Below, one piece after another: positions 26,431 through 39,339 of a stretch of DNA of 64,000 bases. The DNA is from Casuarius casuarius (lineage: Eukaryota > Chordata > Aves > Casuariiformes > Casuariidae). Made by a program: the position numbers and the translations under genes. The DNA lies in contig PTFA01000028.1 of NCBI GenBank assembly GCA_003342895.1, positions 4,863,914 through 4,927,913 of the forward strand. The letters run 5' to 3'. Numbering within the stretch: the first letter of the stretch is position 1; the number at the start of each line of letters is the position of its first letter. The notes under the pieces were generated by a model. The model searched no databases. It was not told where the DNA came from and was given only the letters and a program-made list of their open reading frames with translations.

Positions 26431-28430
26431 CCATAGTAAATTATTCCTGCATGACTTGTGGTGAAGCTACACTACTCTCACATCAGCAAAGGTACCTTGA
26501 GAGGAAGAGTAGGAAGAGATGGTGAACAGGGAACACAGAAAGCCAGGAACTCTACTGTTGCCTGTTGGTTTGTTTCTACTCCAGAAATTTTTGCCCAGAA
26601 ACTTGTAAAATGTGTTTCACCTGTCCTAAAGAACAACCTGCAACTTTGGACAGTCACATGTGAATTTTTTTTCTATTCAGAGGGTACCATTGGCACGCTC
26701 TAACGATGTTCAAGGAAGACACGATCATAAGCCACAGTTAAAGGAACGCCCACCTCCAAGCTGAAGTGTCACCGTGGTCCAGTTTTCAATGCTGTGTTAA
26801 ACTAAGACTGCATGAAGAAAAACATGCAAGACCATTACTTAAATCACAGAAATTCTGGAACATGTTTGCACCAATCAACACAGGCTCCTGCTACTCTTTC
26901 AACATTGACTGTAAAAGACGCATGGATGAAGGTGTTGTAGAAAATAGACGCATGTTAGGTTTTAACTGATCTATTGCTACTGTTGTTACACTGAAAAAGT
27001 CAGACTTGCAGAAAACTTAATGCTGCAGCATATCTAGTTCTGGATACCCAGAAAGTGAGGTTCATGTATGCAATCCCCCCTGCCCATATGAGAGGAGATG
27101 TGATCTCAGAGTATATGAGCTAATGCAGGGAATGGGGATGAGACTACAGTCATGGTCCTCATCCTGTCCCTTCTTCTTCATTTGTGATGCTGTGAACAAA
27201 TAAATTGGAGCCAGAGAACAACCTCATTTCTTCCCATTGCCCTGTATGAAGTAGGGCCCTGTGAAGAAAAGCAGCAAGCAGTAAAGGCAATCATGAAAGG
27301 CGAAACAAATTCATACCGGATGGCCAACCTTCTTCAGATGTTTTTATAATATTTTGTGTGCTCAATTTTATAAGAATGGCAACATAATATTTATTTCAAA
27401 ATATGTTTTGTTCCACTAGACCTTACAGCAGCCTTTGCTAGTAGAATCTTATTGCTATAACCTTTTTACTTCTTTCCCCAGACAAATTCCACTCTTCTGT
27501 TATTCCCCTCCTGCCTCATGCAAGTCCTTCGATGCAGAATATGTTTTGCTTTCTTTTAATATAGTTGACTACAGAGCACACTTCTGAGGCGTGAAAAATA
27601 TTCATAACCAGGAATCCCTATTAGACATTTTGTACCCAGTACCTGTAAGGGAAACAGGGAATCACATCATCTATGACCTCTTGATAGAAGAACTGCTGTA
27701 TAAATTACTGGAGTTATTCTGACCATGACATAATGCACTGACTTTTTCCATAAGGAACTAGGAAATGCCACCCATTTAATTTTTTTAATATGGAGGCACA
27801 ATCAATATTCTTCTCTCTCTTTCTGTGGAAGACCCTTTATTCATGAGTCCAAGCCTAGCTAAATAATAGGTAGGCCAATGATTTATTTTTAATGTGAAAA
27901 TCTTCTTATCTATCGAATACTTTAGCCCCACAAATGTCAAGTCATTTATTCAATTGTTAAGGTGACTGCTCATTTTCCATATTTTCAATGGAATTATTTC
28001 CACTTCAGTGCTAAAATATACTAAGCTTGAAGTAAATCAATTCCCTCCTTGTGCTAAAAATTAGCATAGCACAAACTAATCAATGCTATCAAACACTAGT
28101 GCAAAAGCTGTGACAATAACCATATCAGTAAGGAAGCAAATTGCTTATGATGCCAAACTGGGAAAGAGCCTCATCAGTCACAAACCATTTTATTCACAAA
28201 AATAGAGACTGTGGGTCTATTGTTCTTTGAAGTGGGCAAGTTTGTTCTGCAATGTTATTCAAAATACTTCTACAGCAGCAAGGCAGGCCACAGCTGGCCT
28301 GTACAGTGCCTTCTCTTAGCACTTACAAATAAAAATGCTTAGAAATATTTATTGAGCAAAGCTGATTTCTATGAGGTATACAGGAGGTGCACTGTTCATT
28401 CGCCATTCGGCGTGAACCCTTGCTAGTGCG
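26430..28430. other. Non-coding DNA, no gene recognised
   Basis: AT-rich sequence with short chance open frames only. No repeat family was identified by eye. Confidence 0.45.
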
Positions 28431-28439
28431 CGGCTGCCT

Positions 28440-28660
28440 GCTGAGATGCCTCTGCAGTTTGAGCTCAGTCAGGAGAGCGGGATAGGAGTCCCACCTCTCC
28501 CTCAGACTTCCCGCAGACAAAGTACACCTGCTCGATACCTCCGGTCCTCCATCTGTAAATAGGGGTAAATATTTCCCTGCTGGGTGGTGGCAGTGTGATG
28601 ACAATATGACTAATGCTTGTAAAGCATCCAGGTACTTTGATGGTAGGGGTATAATAGAAA
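28440..28660 (+). mobile_element. Degenerate MIR-type SINE relic
   Basis: Landmarks in forward order: GGGATAGGAGTCCCACCTC near 28479, then CCTCCATCTGTAAATAGGGG near 28547 (the MIR 'CATCTGTAAAATGGGG' box), TAAATATTTCCCTGCTGG, and TTGTAAAGCATCCAGGTACTTTGATGG near 28617 (the 'TGTAAAGCGCTTTGA' box). Internal spacing fits a MIR-like element with many substitutions. Confidence 0.55.
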
Positions 28661-28669
28661 AACTTGTAT

Positions 28670-30670
28670 AATAGTTCAAGAAGACAGTGCTGCTTCTATG
28701 TCTGTCTAACAAGACTGTCAGCAAGGATGGTAATTAGTGCCAGTGACTGGACCAAGACCACCAACTCATTTCCTCTGGGCCCCCAAGCAGCCATCTGATG
28801 ATAATAATTTGGGGCCTTTAGCAGGCAGGGATGGACATGAACTGATGAGCTCGAAGGGAAAGGTTCTATGTTCCATTACTAATATCCTGAGCCATCCAGT
28901 CCTACTATAAAAATTCACTTTTATTAAAAGGTTATTTCTGTCACTTGCTATAGCATCGCTATCATTCTCTGGGAAAGAAATGATGAAATATCATTTTAAA
29001 TGTTATAAATGCAATATTTAAACAGCTTTTTGCCCTAAGAGAAAGTGCTTTGAAAAGACATTCCCTCCAGCATGTGTTAGTTCTTAACAAGAACCAACCA
29101 TTTTTAATCTGACAATTCCTCATACATTGTAGGAAGAAGAAAAAGAACAAATCTACAGTATCCTCTACTAGGTTAAAGGTTATATTTCTTGTGGTCTGAA
29201 GAAACATTTCTTTATTTATCTATAGTAAATTGTCACATACAAACAGAAGTTACTGAAGTATGTGGATATTGATTTCCAGTAATACAGTGACATTGACATA
29301 AAACTGATGTAATTATAGTATCTTATATTTATAATAACACTTTTGTCCCAGAAGGAACACAAAATGCTTTGCAGGGTTCATCCTTCACCAGACCGTTGTG
29401 CAACACCTGCATTATGGTTCAGCATTTGTTTCCTTGAGAAAGAGAGCCCTCAGTGACACTTCTTAGCCACTTAGGACTAGAAGTAACTACCACTGCCCAA
29501 ACGAAATTGTAGACAAGAAATAAATGTACATGTTACAGTTTCTAAGACACTGGAGATGACACCCATAGGCTTTACCCAACCTTCTCAAGAAATAACCTTT
29601 CCTTCCTTTCTCCCTGCAGAACTGATGAATGTGGGTGAGCAGGACTTGGCTTCACGTGCTGTTCTGCAACAGGACTTCCCCTAGCAACACGCATGGATTT
29701 CCATTATATTCTGATTCAGCAGAAAATTGTATCATCAGCACCACTTGTGCAGCTGAGATTATCAGAGTAGTCCAGGGGATTGAAACACACAGCTTCCATT
29801 AGAATTAATTAGATTACTTTAAAAATACAGCCTTAGCGCTTCCTGGAAATGGACCTTCAAGTCATTGGCCCAGTCCAGTTCTCTGTAAATCACAAGACAG
29901 TGCGCGCTGTTGGGAAGAAGGGCTCACAGAGTGCGAGGAGAACAACCACGAAACAGATTCCAGCAAGTCTGGAGTTCTCTGTACGAGAAAGGACCTTAGG
30001 TCATGACAAGAACAGTCCAAAACACTGCATCTTACAAAAACATTGTGTTATGTAGCGTAATTATTCCATGTCTGCCTTTGCTATATATTACATGCTATGG
30101 TGAGGAGACTGTTTCTTGTTCTCTGTTTATGCAGAATACAACAGTACTGATTTTGGGGAGGGTTCTGCCAAGAAGCACCATCAAAACATGAAAATGAATA
30201 ATGTTATTTTTAAAGAAATATTTAAATAATGAAGTTTCTCAGGCTATCTATCTATAGTTATTACTGAGAAAAGCCACAGTTTTGCAATTACAAATACTGC
30301 TAAATAGGAGAGTAAAATCTTTGAGATGTGAACCTAATTCACTGCGTTTCTCTAAGATATAGTTAAATTACCACGGTAATGAATATGCGAATGTCTGTTT
30401 TTTTAGTTGAACTTAAATTGATAACTTTGATTGTGAAAGAATAAAACTGTTCTCTTCAGGAAAATGACAGCAGCACTAAATCAAGTGTCTAATACAAAAT
30501 TATAATTCTACAGATTCTTCCAACATAAATGTCTTTAGATGTGATCTGCAAAGTGCAGCAGTCTCCTTAAGGCTTTATCTTGTACAGTTCAAGGTACTGG
30601 GAGGTTTGCTATTAACTTTATTTGGAGCATGGTAAGTACACATACAGTGGAGGAAACGCTATTTGTTCTG
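28670..30670. other. AT-rich non-coding DNA, no gene recognised
   Basis: A faint SINE-like stretch occurs near 29.3-29.4 kb (AAAATGCTTTGCAGGGTTCATCC). One splice-flanked segment lies at 30588-30631 (see findings). Nothing else was recognised. Confidence 0.4.
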
Positions 30671-30680
30671 GTTTCATGAG

Positions 30681-31109
30681 TATGAAAGCAAATGCTTCTG
30701 CTGTTATTCACAAATTCGATCTATAGCAAAGTTTCACTATTTTCAGCAAAGCTCATAGCTTATCAGAGTACAGGCGACTAGACAATACACCTGTAAATAA
30801 TTCCGCCCAGCACAAAACTTCAACCAGAAAAAAAAAAAAAACCATCCGAAGGCCAAGACTCTGCAGAGAAGTTTTTCTTAAGAAGAAAAAGGGGGGTGAA
30901 AAAAAACCCCTATGTTTTTTTAAAAAAAAAAAAAAAAGGAAAATATGAAAGCAAATGCTTCTGCTGTTATTCACAAATTCGATCTATAGCAAAGTTTCAC
31001 TATTTTCAGCAAAGCTCATAGCTTATCAGAGTACAGGCGACTAGACAATACACCTGTAAATAATTCCGCCCAGCACAAAACTTCAACCAGAAAAAAAAAA
31101 AAAACCATC
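30681..31109 (+). repeat. 166-bp direct duplication, copies 263 bp apart
   Basis: Bases 30681-30846 recur at 30944-31109 with no difference that I could find, including a 14-A run. The 97-bp spacer is made of homopolymer-rich sequence (a GGGGGG..CCCC hairpin-like stretch, T7, A16). Each copy ends at AACCATC, after which the flanks differ. Such perfect identity means either a very recent tandem duplication or an assembly error at a homopolymer-rich site. Confidence 0.85.
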
Positions 31110-31179
31110 TGCAGCATGGTGAGCTTTTCTCAGCAGGAGCTGAAAAAATAATTTTTTAGTGTGTACACTTAGGTGAAAA

Positions 31180-31570
31180 TATTGTCAGGGCCATGGGTGC
31201 CCCTATAGGCCTTACTTACCCTGATGAGCCTCACCTGGTACCTCCACCCACGCATCCTCTGCCCATGGGCCCAGGAACTCCGCTGAAGCTCACGACTGGG
31301 CACCTCGACCTTGCTTGAGCTACATGGTAGCCCAGTGCTGTCTCCCAGATGGACCTCAGACTCCTGCTGCAGGTGGCTTGACCCTGGCCCTGTCTCCAGC
31401 TGCTCCTGGCTGCACCCAGCCCTGGTGTGCTTCCTCACCTTGCCCAGGGCTGCTGAAGAGCCCGGGCCAGCTTGGGCTGGTGGGTTGGTGCCCTGTCGCT
31501 GAGGGCACCACCTGTGCGGGATTGCCCTCGGCCTCCGCTCGCCCTCCCCGGGGAGCATCAACTTCCCAGC
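31180..31570. other. Isolated GC-rich block, origin not recognised
   Basis: About 390 bases of GC-rich sequence sit abruptly in AT-rich surroundings, with relatively few CpGs. A 130-codon open frame runs through it on the minus strand (31561 to 31169), and an 87-codon frame on the plus strand. Neither product is recognisable. On the minus strand two donor-like sites occur near the low-coordinate edge (CCAG/GTGAGG and CAGG/GTAAGT). It could be an inserted repeat such as a solo LTR, or a non-coding RNA exon; the edges give no clear target duplication. Confidence 0.35.
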
Positions 31571-31589
31571 ACCTCTGACTCCCTAAGCA

Positions 31590-34540
31590 ATGGGCTTGTG
31601 AAGTCGGAAAACATAAGCTCCTGTTAGAGATTTACAACTGAGCTGCTTGAAAACCCAATAATTCAGTAAATAGCCTTAAAACTTCAAGAACTCCTCTCAT
31701 GCGTAAGGTTTACCCGTGTGCGGAAAGGCACGTAAGGGCAGACAGCAGCTCACCTACCTTGTGCTGGGAGTTGTGACCATTTCAGTACAGGAGGTGGAGC
31801 AAGGTAACAAAAATCCTATTAACCCTCGGTTTTACATAGGTATCTTTCGTAGTCATAAAAGCACTTAGGAGACCATACCACCACAGAGCCTGGCAGCTCC
31901 TGAGAGAAGGAAAGCGAGGCGCTACGGGGGCCTACACGACTCTGCGCCACGTCTCTTCTGGGCGTACGCAAAGCATTTCCACTGGCAGTGCTATCTGTCC
32001 GGCACTGCCACGGACCCTAAATTCGGTCCCCAGGCGGGAGGGTAGTAACATTTATGTGATTATTTATGTGACAGACAAAAGTACAGTAGAGGTAAGTATG
32101 ACAGAAAGAGTTACCGAGTGAACGTGCAGCTAATCAATGCATGTGAACAGATCTGCCATACTTATTCATAAATGTGTAAATGTTGTAAGTAATGAACACA
32201 CAAAATACGAACACACTCATTTATCTACTTATGAAGAATCAATTATTTTCTTATCATTTTCTCTATTCCAGCCCATACTACAAAGGATCATTTTGTCTTA
32301 CCTCACTAAAAATACAATAAATCTTCAATACTTTACTAAATCTTACAAACTGCTACAAATCTTGCAGTACTCTTTACTCTCTTATCTAAAATGGAGATTT
32401 GCAAGACCAAAGGTCCAAGATGACCCATCTCTTTCTTCATGGTTCATGTCCATTTCATTTTATAAATTTATTACTTCTTGCACATAAAATTACTTTCCTC
32501 GATGTTTTTAAAAGACGCTGTTTCTGATTTCACTGCATTCATACAAATATTTTCATGGGACTGGGATACTAAACTCAAATCTGATCCCTGTTAAATATGT
32601 GCTAGTTAGTTTATTAGTAGTGGGATTGAATGTACATAGCATTAGATTTGATCTAATTTGTTTTGCCACGTGTTTGAAGATCTGTTGTCCCACAAATCTA
32701 AATCATAAGTAAATCTTAACTAGAAACATACAGTAAAACTATAGAAAATGTAGAGCCTACTTTGGGCTGTTTCAGGAAGATTTTGAAAGACGATTCCCAA
32801 AATTCACTAGAAGAAAGAAAACTTGTAAGAATTCGGTATAATAAATTAATATAGAAATCTTTCTTAATGAAGAAATGTTTTGAAACAAAATAGATAATAC
32901 CACATAATAATGAAAGTCATGTACCTAGCTAAAATCATGGGTATTCCTTTGGTACCTGTATATCTGTCTATACACCTGCTCTTACAACACAACAAAATCT
33001 CATTATGTATTTCCCTATCCTTCCTCTAGGTTTCAGGGCTTTGTTTTTGATGTTTTTGCATGCAGTATGGTTCCTGGTAGAAGTACTCCGGTAGAGCTCA
33101 AAGAAGTGGATTTCATATTTTGACCTACAAACTCCTTGGCTATCCTGCTCTCTTCTATAACTGTGAGCCAATGGCTGCAACCCCCTGTCTTCTGCATAAC
33201 ATGGTTTGTCTTTGAAGGTAACAGTTCCAGTAGAAAGAAATTTCCAGTGGAGCTTGTAGGAGGATGCCTACCATTGAGGCTGAGCTCACAAGCAGCACAG
33301 CACCGCATACCACATTGCACAAGTGAATGTTGCCTTGGGGAGCATATTCAGGAGGGCCGGGCGTCAGTCAGGAGTAAGCCTTCGTTCTGCTCAGAGCTGG
33401 TACGGCTGGAACAGGTTTCAGTCAGCTACTGCCCCTTACTGATACCAGTTCAGATGATTACTTGTGGCTGTGTCCTCACATGTGGATGTGTAATTAATTC
33501 AGACCCTGTAGGGACTGTGGATTTTTGCTCTTCCACAGTACTCTTGCTTTAGCAAGGAAGGCAGATTAAGAAGTGGCACATCCTCCTGCCACTGGCTGCT
33601 TGTTCCCACCTCTAATGTCATAGTTTGCCATCCCAGCAGTTGTGCCAATAAGGCTGTTTGTGGATGGCCCTGTAAACGAGATCGCTAAAATGATCGAAAG
33701 AAAAAAAAAGCACAATGACCTCTTTTGCAGGTGATTTTTAACCCAAAGCATTTCAATGATCTTGTTACAGTATGGGCCCATGAGATGTATTTTTCCTTCA
33801 TGCTGTCTTTTCTACATTTGTAATGTTTCTCCCTACACGTATTTCTAAGATATCTGTCACAGTATCTCATCCGCAAGAGAAAGACATAATTGTGTTTCCT
33901 GAATGTGCTCTTTTTTCTTTCTTTTTTCCTTTTTTACCATGCATTTCTAAGGTTTTCACATGCCCTTACAGTTTAGCATAAAATGGCTGCATGCCTCCAT
34001 AGCTCACAGCCTAGCAGTATTCTTCCTTGCCTCATGTTGCTGGCTCTGCATGTAGACACAATCTACTGCTGTTCTTTATTTTTCTGTAACTCTCAACCCT
34101 CTCAAATTCACACTTTACACATCCTCAGGATATGGCTGTGGGAGTGAGTACAAATGGATCTTCAAGCCCGTAGTCAACCATACAGTTTTTGTAGTAACTC
34201 TAAGACAAAGGAATATATATCTTCACAGCTTTTGGCCGAGTAAAGCTATTATGGTTAGTCACAAAAAATGGGTGGCAATTCTCATGCTAATGAAGACGTC
34301 CAAGAAGGTCTTTCATGAACAGAGGACAAATTACAAACTTTTAAAAATATCCCAACAAATTCTCTAAATTTACAAGATTATCGCAAGAGAAACATAGCTT
34401 TAAACACCTTTAAACCTCTCCTTTATGAGAATACAGAATGGATCAAGTCTGCCAAATACTCTCTCACTCATTCTCTCACTTCTTCCTTTTTTCTTTTTTT
34501 CAGATATATGCGTAGGTATGTATACAAAGACACATTCACC
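31590..34540. other. Non-coding DNA, no gene recognised
   Basis: AT-rich with a slightly GC-richer, CpG-containing patch at 31.86-32.04 kb. A strong donor-like GTAGAG/GTAAGTATG occurs at 32091, but its would-be acceptor is weak. No repeat family identified. Confidence 0.45.
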
Positions 34541-34549
34541 CTCATACAT

Positions 34550-34665
34550 TTCCTAAGATTATAAACTCCTTGTGATTGTCTATTGGTACAGCACATTGTG
34601 CAACGCAGCATGAACCATTCATAGGCCTTGTGCACTCTACAATGCTATGAATAAATACATGAACT
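34550..34665 (+). mobile_element. Old amniote SINE/LINE tail relic
   Basis: GATTATAAACTCCTTGTGATTG, then GGTACAGCACATTGTGCAACGC, and AATGCTATGAATAAATACATG reproduce, in order, a recurrent sauropsid element end that I recall as 'TTGTAAACTC..TGTACAGCGCCTAGCACAATG..AATAAAT'. The exact family (MIR1-like or other) cannot be fixed by eye. Confidence 0.5.
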
Positions 34666-35499
34666 CACATTTCTATGGGTTTTGTCCAAAAATATGAAGA
34701 AACAGCTATCCAAATGTAAGACTTTGCTCAAAATTTTGAGCCACAAAAACTCCTCAGTAAATGTATTTTACACACCCAGTATTGGAATTTTCTCTATAGA
34801 CACACCAACTTGCTATTTGCCCTGATGAATCTCGGTTTCTTCCCTCACAACATGCCTCACAACATCCAGACATACTGAACGAGTAATTCTGCAGGAAACA
34901 CTCAAAGATTCGGGAAGCAGATGATACCTGCCTTCAATCAGTTGTCACTCTCTCCTCAGGCTGAGCTATTGTCATCATCGCTCTGGACTTAACTTAGTTT
35001 GACAGTAGCTGCATTTGTGTATGTTGGTCTTCATCTCTTCTGCTTAAAGCCTGGGCCTTGAGGCTCTGCTTATTTTGATTTCATACTTGTAAGAGATATA
35101 AACTTGCAAACAAAGCCTGGTGTTCACCTCTACCTGGAGTGCCAGAAAAGACTCAGGCACTGCTGAAGATGGTGTCAAACTAACAGGAAGCTGGCGGATG
35201 GGTTTGAGAGGAGCATAGATTTTGCACCTTAACAGTGCTGAATTTCATTCCAATGAGAAGATGTTAAAGGCTTCTGTGTGTGCAGACTACAGTCTGAATC
35301 AGATTGTTTCACCTGCTTAACAGGCTACTGACAACTTTTTTTTACATGCTGCTAACAATGTGGCTAACTCTGTTTTCTGTCAGCTTTAAGGAACAGAACT
35401 TCTGCTAGACCTGTTCATTTCCATTCAGTAATGCTGCTGTCAGCTGTCATCCTCAGTGTCTGAGTCTGCACTAGTTTCAGCCACTCGCATTACTAGTGC

Positions 35500-35690
35500 T
35501 AGAAACCACAGACTCAGCAATAAGGATGTCATCAGCATACCTGAGATTACAACATCTCCTTCTGCCAACGTTAATACCACTACGGTAACCATCAACAGCA
35601 ATACACATTATTATTTCAGTATAAATATTGAACAGATGTGACAGCCTTGTCAAACTCCTTTCCTGGTGTCCAACCACTCCGTTATACCTT
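35500..35690 (-). pseudogene. LINE reverse transcriptase fragment, RTE-like, broken
   Basis: Translated on the minus strand, the fragment carries conserved reverse-transcriptase blocks: TEWLDTRKGV then a stop then QGC (35641-35685), HLFNIYTEIIM (35606-35640) and LRYADDILIAES, with the catalytic YADD encoded by 35528-35539. These belong to the palm domain of a non-LTR retrotransposon. The KGV-QGC block is in a different frame from the LFN and YADD blocks, so there is at least one indel. The in-frame TGA at 35650-35652 is consistent with CGA-to-TGA CpG decay. The wording resembles RTE-clade elements more than bird CR1. No endonuclease or tail is visible. It is dead. Confidence 0.7.
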
Positions 35691-35749
35691 TTGCTGTTTT
35701 GACTACTCTTCTCTGGCCATGAAAGAGATGGCGCAAGTTGACCTGATCT

Positions 35750-38700
35750 GTGCAGGAAAGCACTTTTGCAACACTCATTACTGGTCCATATTTCTGTATA
35801 ACAAACAAAGCTAACACTTTTAAATACAGCTGCTAAAATATAACTGCAATAGCTTACTGCCTTTGATTCTTCCACAATAACTCTACGATTAAAATCAATG
35901 CAGTTTATATGTATTTTCACCAGTGTAACCAAGATACGGATTTAGCCCAGCTATTACAGACCTCCTATTTTAGCCTTCAGGTTGCTGCCTCTGCTTTAGC
36001 CTTTTTTTTTTCCTGAGATGATCAACTTCATTGAAAGATAAACAAAAGAATGAAAACTGTCTCACAGTTCCTGTTTAGCACTTTATGTTCATTAACCTCA
36101 TCAATCTTTCCCCTTAATTTTGCGCCCTGAGAATGTTTTTGCAGTTAAACCAAAAAAACCTAAGTTCATACAGCCTATAAGATGAGATATAAATCTTGGA
36201 AAAATAAATGTTATTTGTTGCTTTTTTTAAGAAGGGTTTGTAGTACCTCACCTAGGGAAGACGGCCAGGGAACAATAAATTAGAAGAAGGAGTTAACTTA
36301 TGCCAAGATCAGGTCAGCAGAAGAATAAGAAATATGCAGGAAAAGCCTAATCCAACTCTCCATCCATTTTCCTGTTCAAGCATATACAATTCAAAAAAAC
36401 ACCAAAGGTTATTCACCAGCCAATTTGGTAGGCTTTAGCCTTTAAACCAGAGCAAAACAACTCAGAGAACTTGGGGAATGAGCTGCTGAGTTCTGTTTCA
36501 CCTCTAGGGATATAGGTTTTCTCTCTTTCTGAAGGTTTCAGAAGAAGCAATTAAACTGCTATGTACCAGCATGCCTTTGCCTTGTAAATATGTGTAGCAA
36601 AAGGGGGTCTGATCATTCTCTAGGTGTGACCATCCCAAAGAAACCAGTGTTGTAACCAACAATTCGGATTTCTTTTTCTGGGTTGACATCTGTGGCTAGT
36701 GGAATTGTCACCTTGTAATAACAAGAGAGATGTGTAAAGGCTGGAAATACTGGTGCATGATCCTCCACGGGCAGGGGAAGATGAAAGCTGAATCTAAGGG
36801 CTAGATATAGATGTTCTATCCTGAGCTAAGAATTACACATTGCTGAAGCTAATATAAGTGTTTTATGTGGAATAAGAGGTAGGCAAACTGTATACCCTCT
36901 CCATTGTTAAATCAATAAAGTTGTGGTGTGCTGCCCAAACCCACTTGCACGTCTGCTTTTTTTTCACCTAGAGGTCTAATCAATAAAGAAAAGGTGAAGA
37001 GGAAAGGCACAAACAATAGTTTCGGAGCAGCTTTGGTTCTCACTGGTAATATTCTCTTTAATTTCAGTGGCATCAGATTCTTAGAAGGAAACTCTGAAGG
37101 TATTTGCTGGCACCCATAAGACTTAGCTCCTTTCTGAAAAGGATTCAACCTTTGTATCCTTTCTTCTCCATCCATAAAAACTACAGAAGCCTCTGGGTTG
37201 ATGCAAAAAGTTATCTTTGGTTTGTTGTTATTATTACTATTAATATGTACTTATGCGAGTATCTGCCACACATGAGTTTTGCTTGAGAAAGCTCCAAGAA
37301 ACCATTTACTGGAAATAGGAGAGACGTGTGATAACTCCAAGACTGATGCATCACAAGATAATGCTCGATACAAAAGACAAAAACAAAACACAATTAAGAG
37401 TACTGCTGTGTTTGAGCAGTCATATTGCAGTATGAGCTAGATGCTGCTGGAGACGAAATGGGATTGTTTTGCTATTTTTAGAGGATAGCTAATGTTTTAT
37501 TGTCTTGTATTATTTGTCTTGCATTTTTTCCTTCAGTGACTCCTAAAAACTTTACAGAAATCACGTATGCTCTTTAATCTTAGTTACACTTCAGATGATA
37601 CTTATAAATAGACACTTATAAAATGCTAATGAAGGAATAAAGCTAAAAATTCCACCCTAAATTTAAAAATGTGTCTGTGAATAGCTCTGTATTTTGGAGG
37701 AAAAAAAATCTCCTGACAACCAAAGACATGATAAAGACAGGGACTTTGAATATATGCAACAATCTCATTTTGGAACAAATCTCTAAACAGGCTAGTTCTA
37801 TTGTAGTTTTGTATAACTAAAGACAAAGCAGGTACTGTCCAGTTGATTTCTGTATTTGGGCAGTTTTTGGGTGTAGTGCAACATCGGAGAGCAAGAGACC
37901 CACCTTATCTTCTAAATCTGAGAACAATAATGATAACCATCACTGTGCTGTATGTTAGATCCCCTTCAGGTCAAGGACCTCACAAAGCTTCACACAGACA
38001 AACTGATGAAGCCTCAGAAAGATACCTGAGCAGGAGGTTTTACAGCTGTGGAATTTCCTAAAGAAGAGAATGTAGCAGAAGAATAGAGTCCAGTTTAGAC
38101 TTAAGAACCTATTTCAGTCCAGTCCTGATTTAAGTGTCTTACAAGTCCCATTCACTATATTCTTATGTGACCAGGTGTGGCCAAGGACAGCATATGCAAC
38201 AAGCTGTAGGTCCTGGCTAGCTCTAAGGAAAAGCAGTTTGACTGAAGCTAATGGGACCCCTCACATCCTCAAAAAGTACATGACGGCTGTTCTCAGTATA
38301 ACGTTCATTGAGGACCAGTTAACAAGTTGAACAGGTTGGGTGCCACAGAAAGGAATTCATCTGCTGTGTAATATGTTCAAAATCTGTCAAGTAAAGAAAG
38401 GCCCCTTTGTGGATCTCATGCAAAAACCTTTGTAGGATACAGGTGGCTGTGGGTTGCACTCTGGGAGACCTTGGTACAACAGAAACTATACCACGTCACT
38501 GTTGACATACAGTTATTATGTATTACAATGGAATAAAGGTTAACCATATACGACTTCTAATTTAATTCAAACTTGGGTTGATTGAACCCAGTGAAGATCC
38601 AGATTTTGTGAACCTCTCAGAGGTTCTAATTTTCTAATTCTAATTTTTTGGGTTCCCAAACTCAATGTGGAGTCATTTAGACTTTGCACTCCTGATGCTT

Positions 38701-39330
38701 AAAGCTATGATTTCTTTTCCTCCGAGAAATATTAAATTAAAGAGAAAGTACAGCACTTTACTCTCCAACCTAAGGGAAATCTATGCTATTTATCAAGCTT
38801 AGTTGATAAAGTCATTGTTGCATTTGAATGAAAGCAAAACTCCCCCTGTTTGCAGTAGGGACCAGGATTTCACCTTCTAAAAATGAACCCTCTGTACTGA
38901 CTAGGCCCAGTTATATAGGGTATACATCACCTTCAGGTTTTCACTACAGTTTATGTCTATACCTTTTTTTTTTACTTGCCCTCTGAATTTTGTTTTTCCC
39001 TTTCCTCCTTTGTCCTTTTCCCCCTTCTATCTCTTCATTCCACTTTTCTTTTTTCCCTCTTCTTTTCTTTAGGTTTCTTCCACTTTCCCTACTCCTCATT
39101 TCACTGCACGCCCAATGCAGAATGCAAACCCATAAAATTAACATTAGAGTTAAACTTTTAAGCCTTCAGTATCTGAATGGGTTTGAAGAGAGGCAATGCC
39201 ACTATGCCATCCCTTTTTCAGACACGGTTTAAAATGGTGGCATCCGGACTAGTGGGATAATTCCCCCCAAAGCAGTGTGCCCAGGAGATTATAAAACTTA
39301 TGCTTAGTCTTCGCTCTCTTTGTCTTTTTG
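35750..39330. other. Non-coding DNA, no gene recognised
   Basis: AT-rich with pyrimidine-rich tracts at 39.0-39.07 kb. Near 36.91 kb AATCAATAAAGTTGTGG looks like a polyadenylation-signal context, but no upstream exon is visible. Chance open frames only. Confidence 0.4.
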
Positions 39331-39339
39331 TTTTCTATA

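Noticed and set aside
36880..36960. AATCAATAAAG as the 3' end of a gene
   Set aside because: No exon or poly(A) tract supports it, and AATAAA is common by chance in AT-rich DNA.
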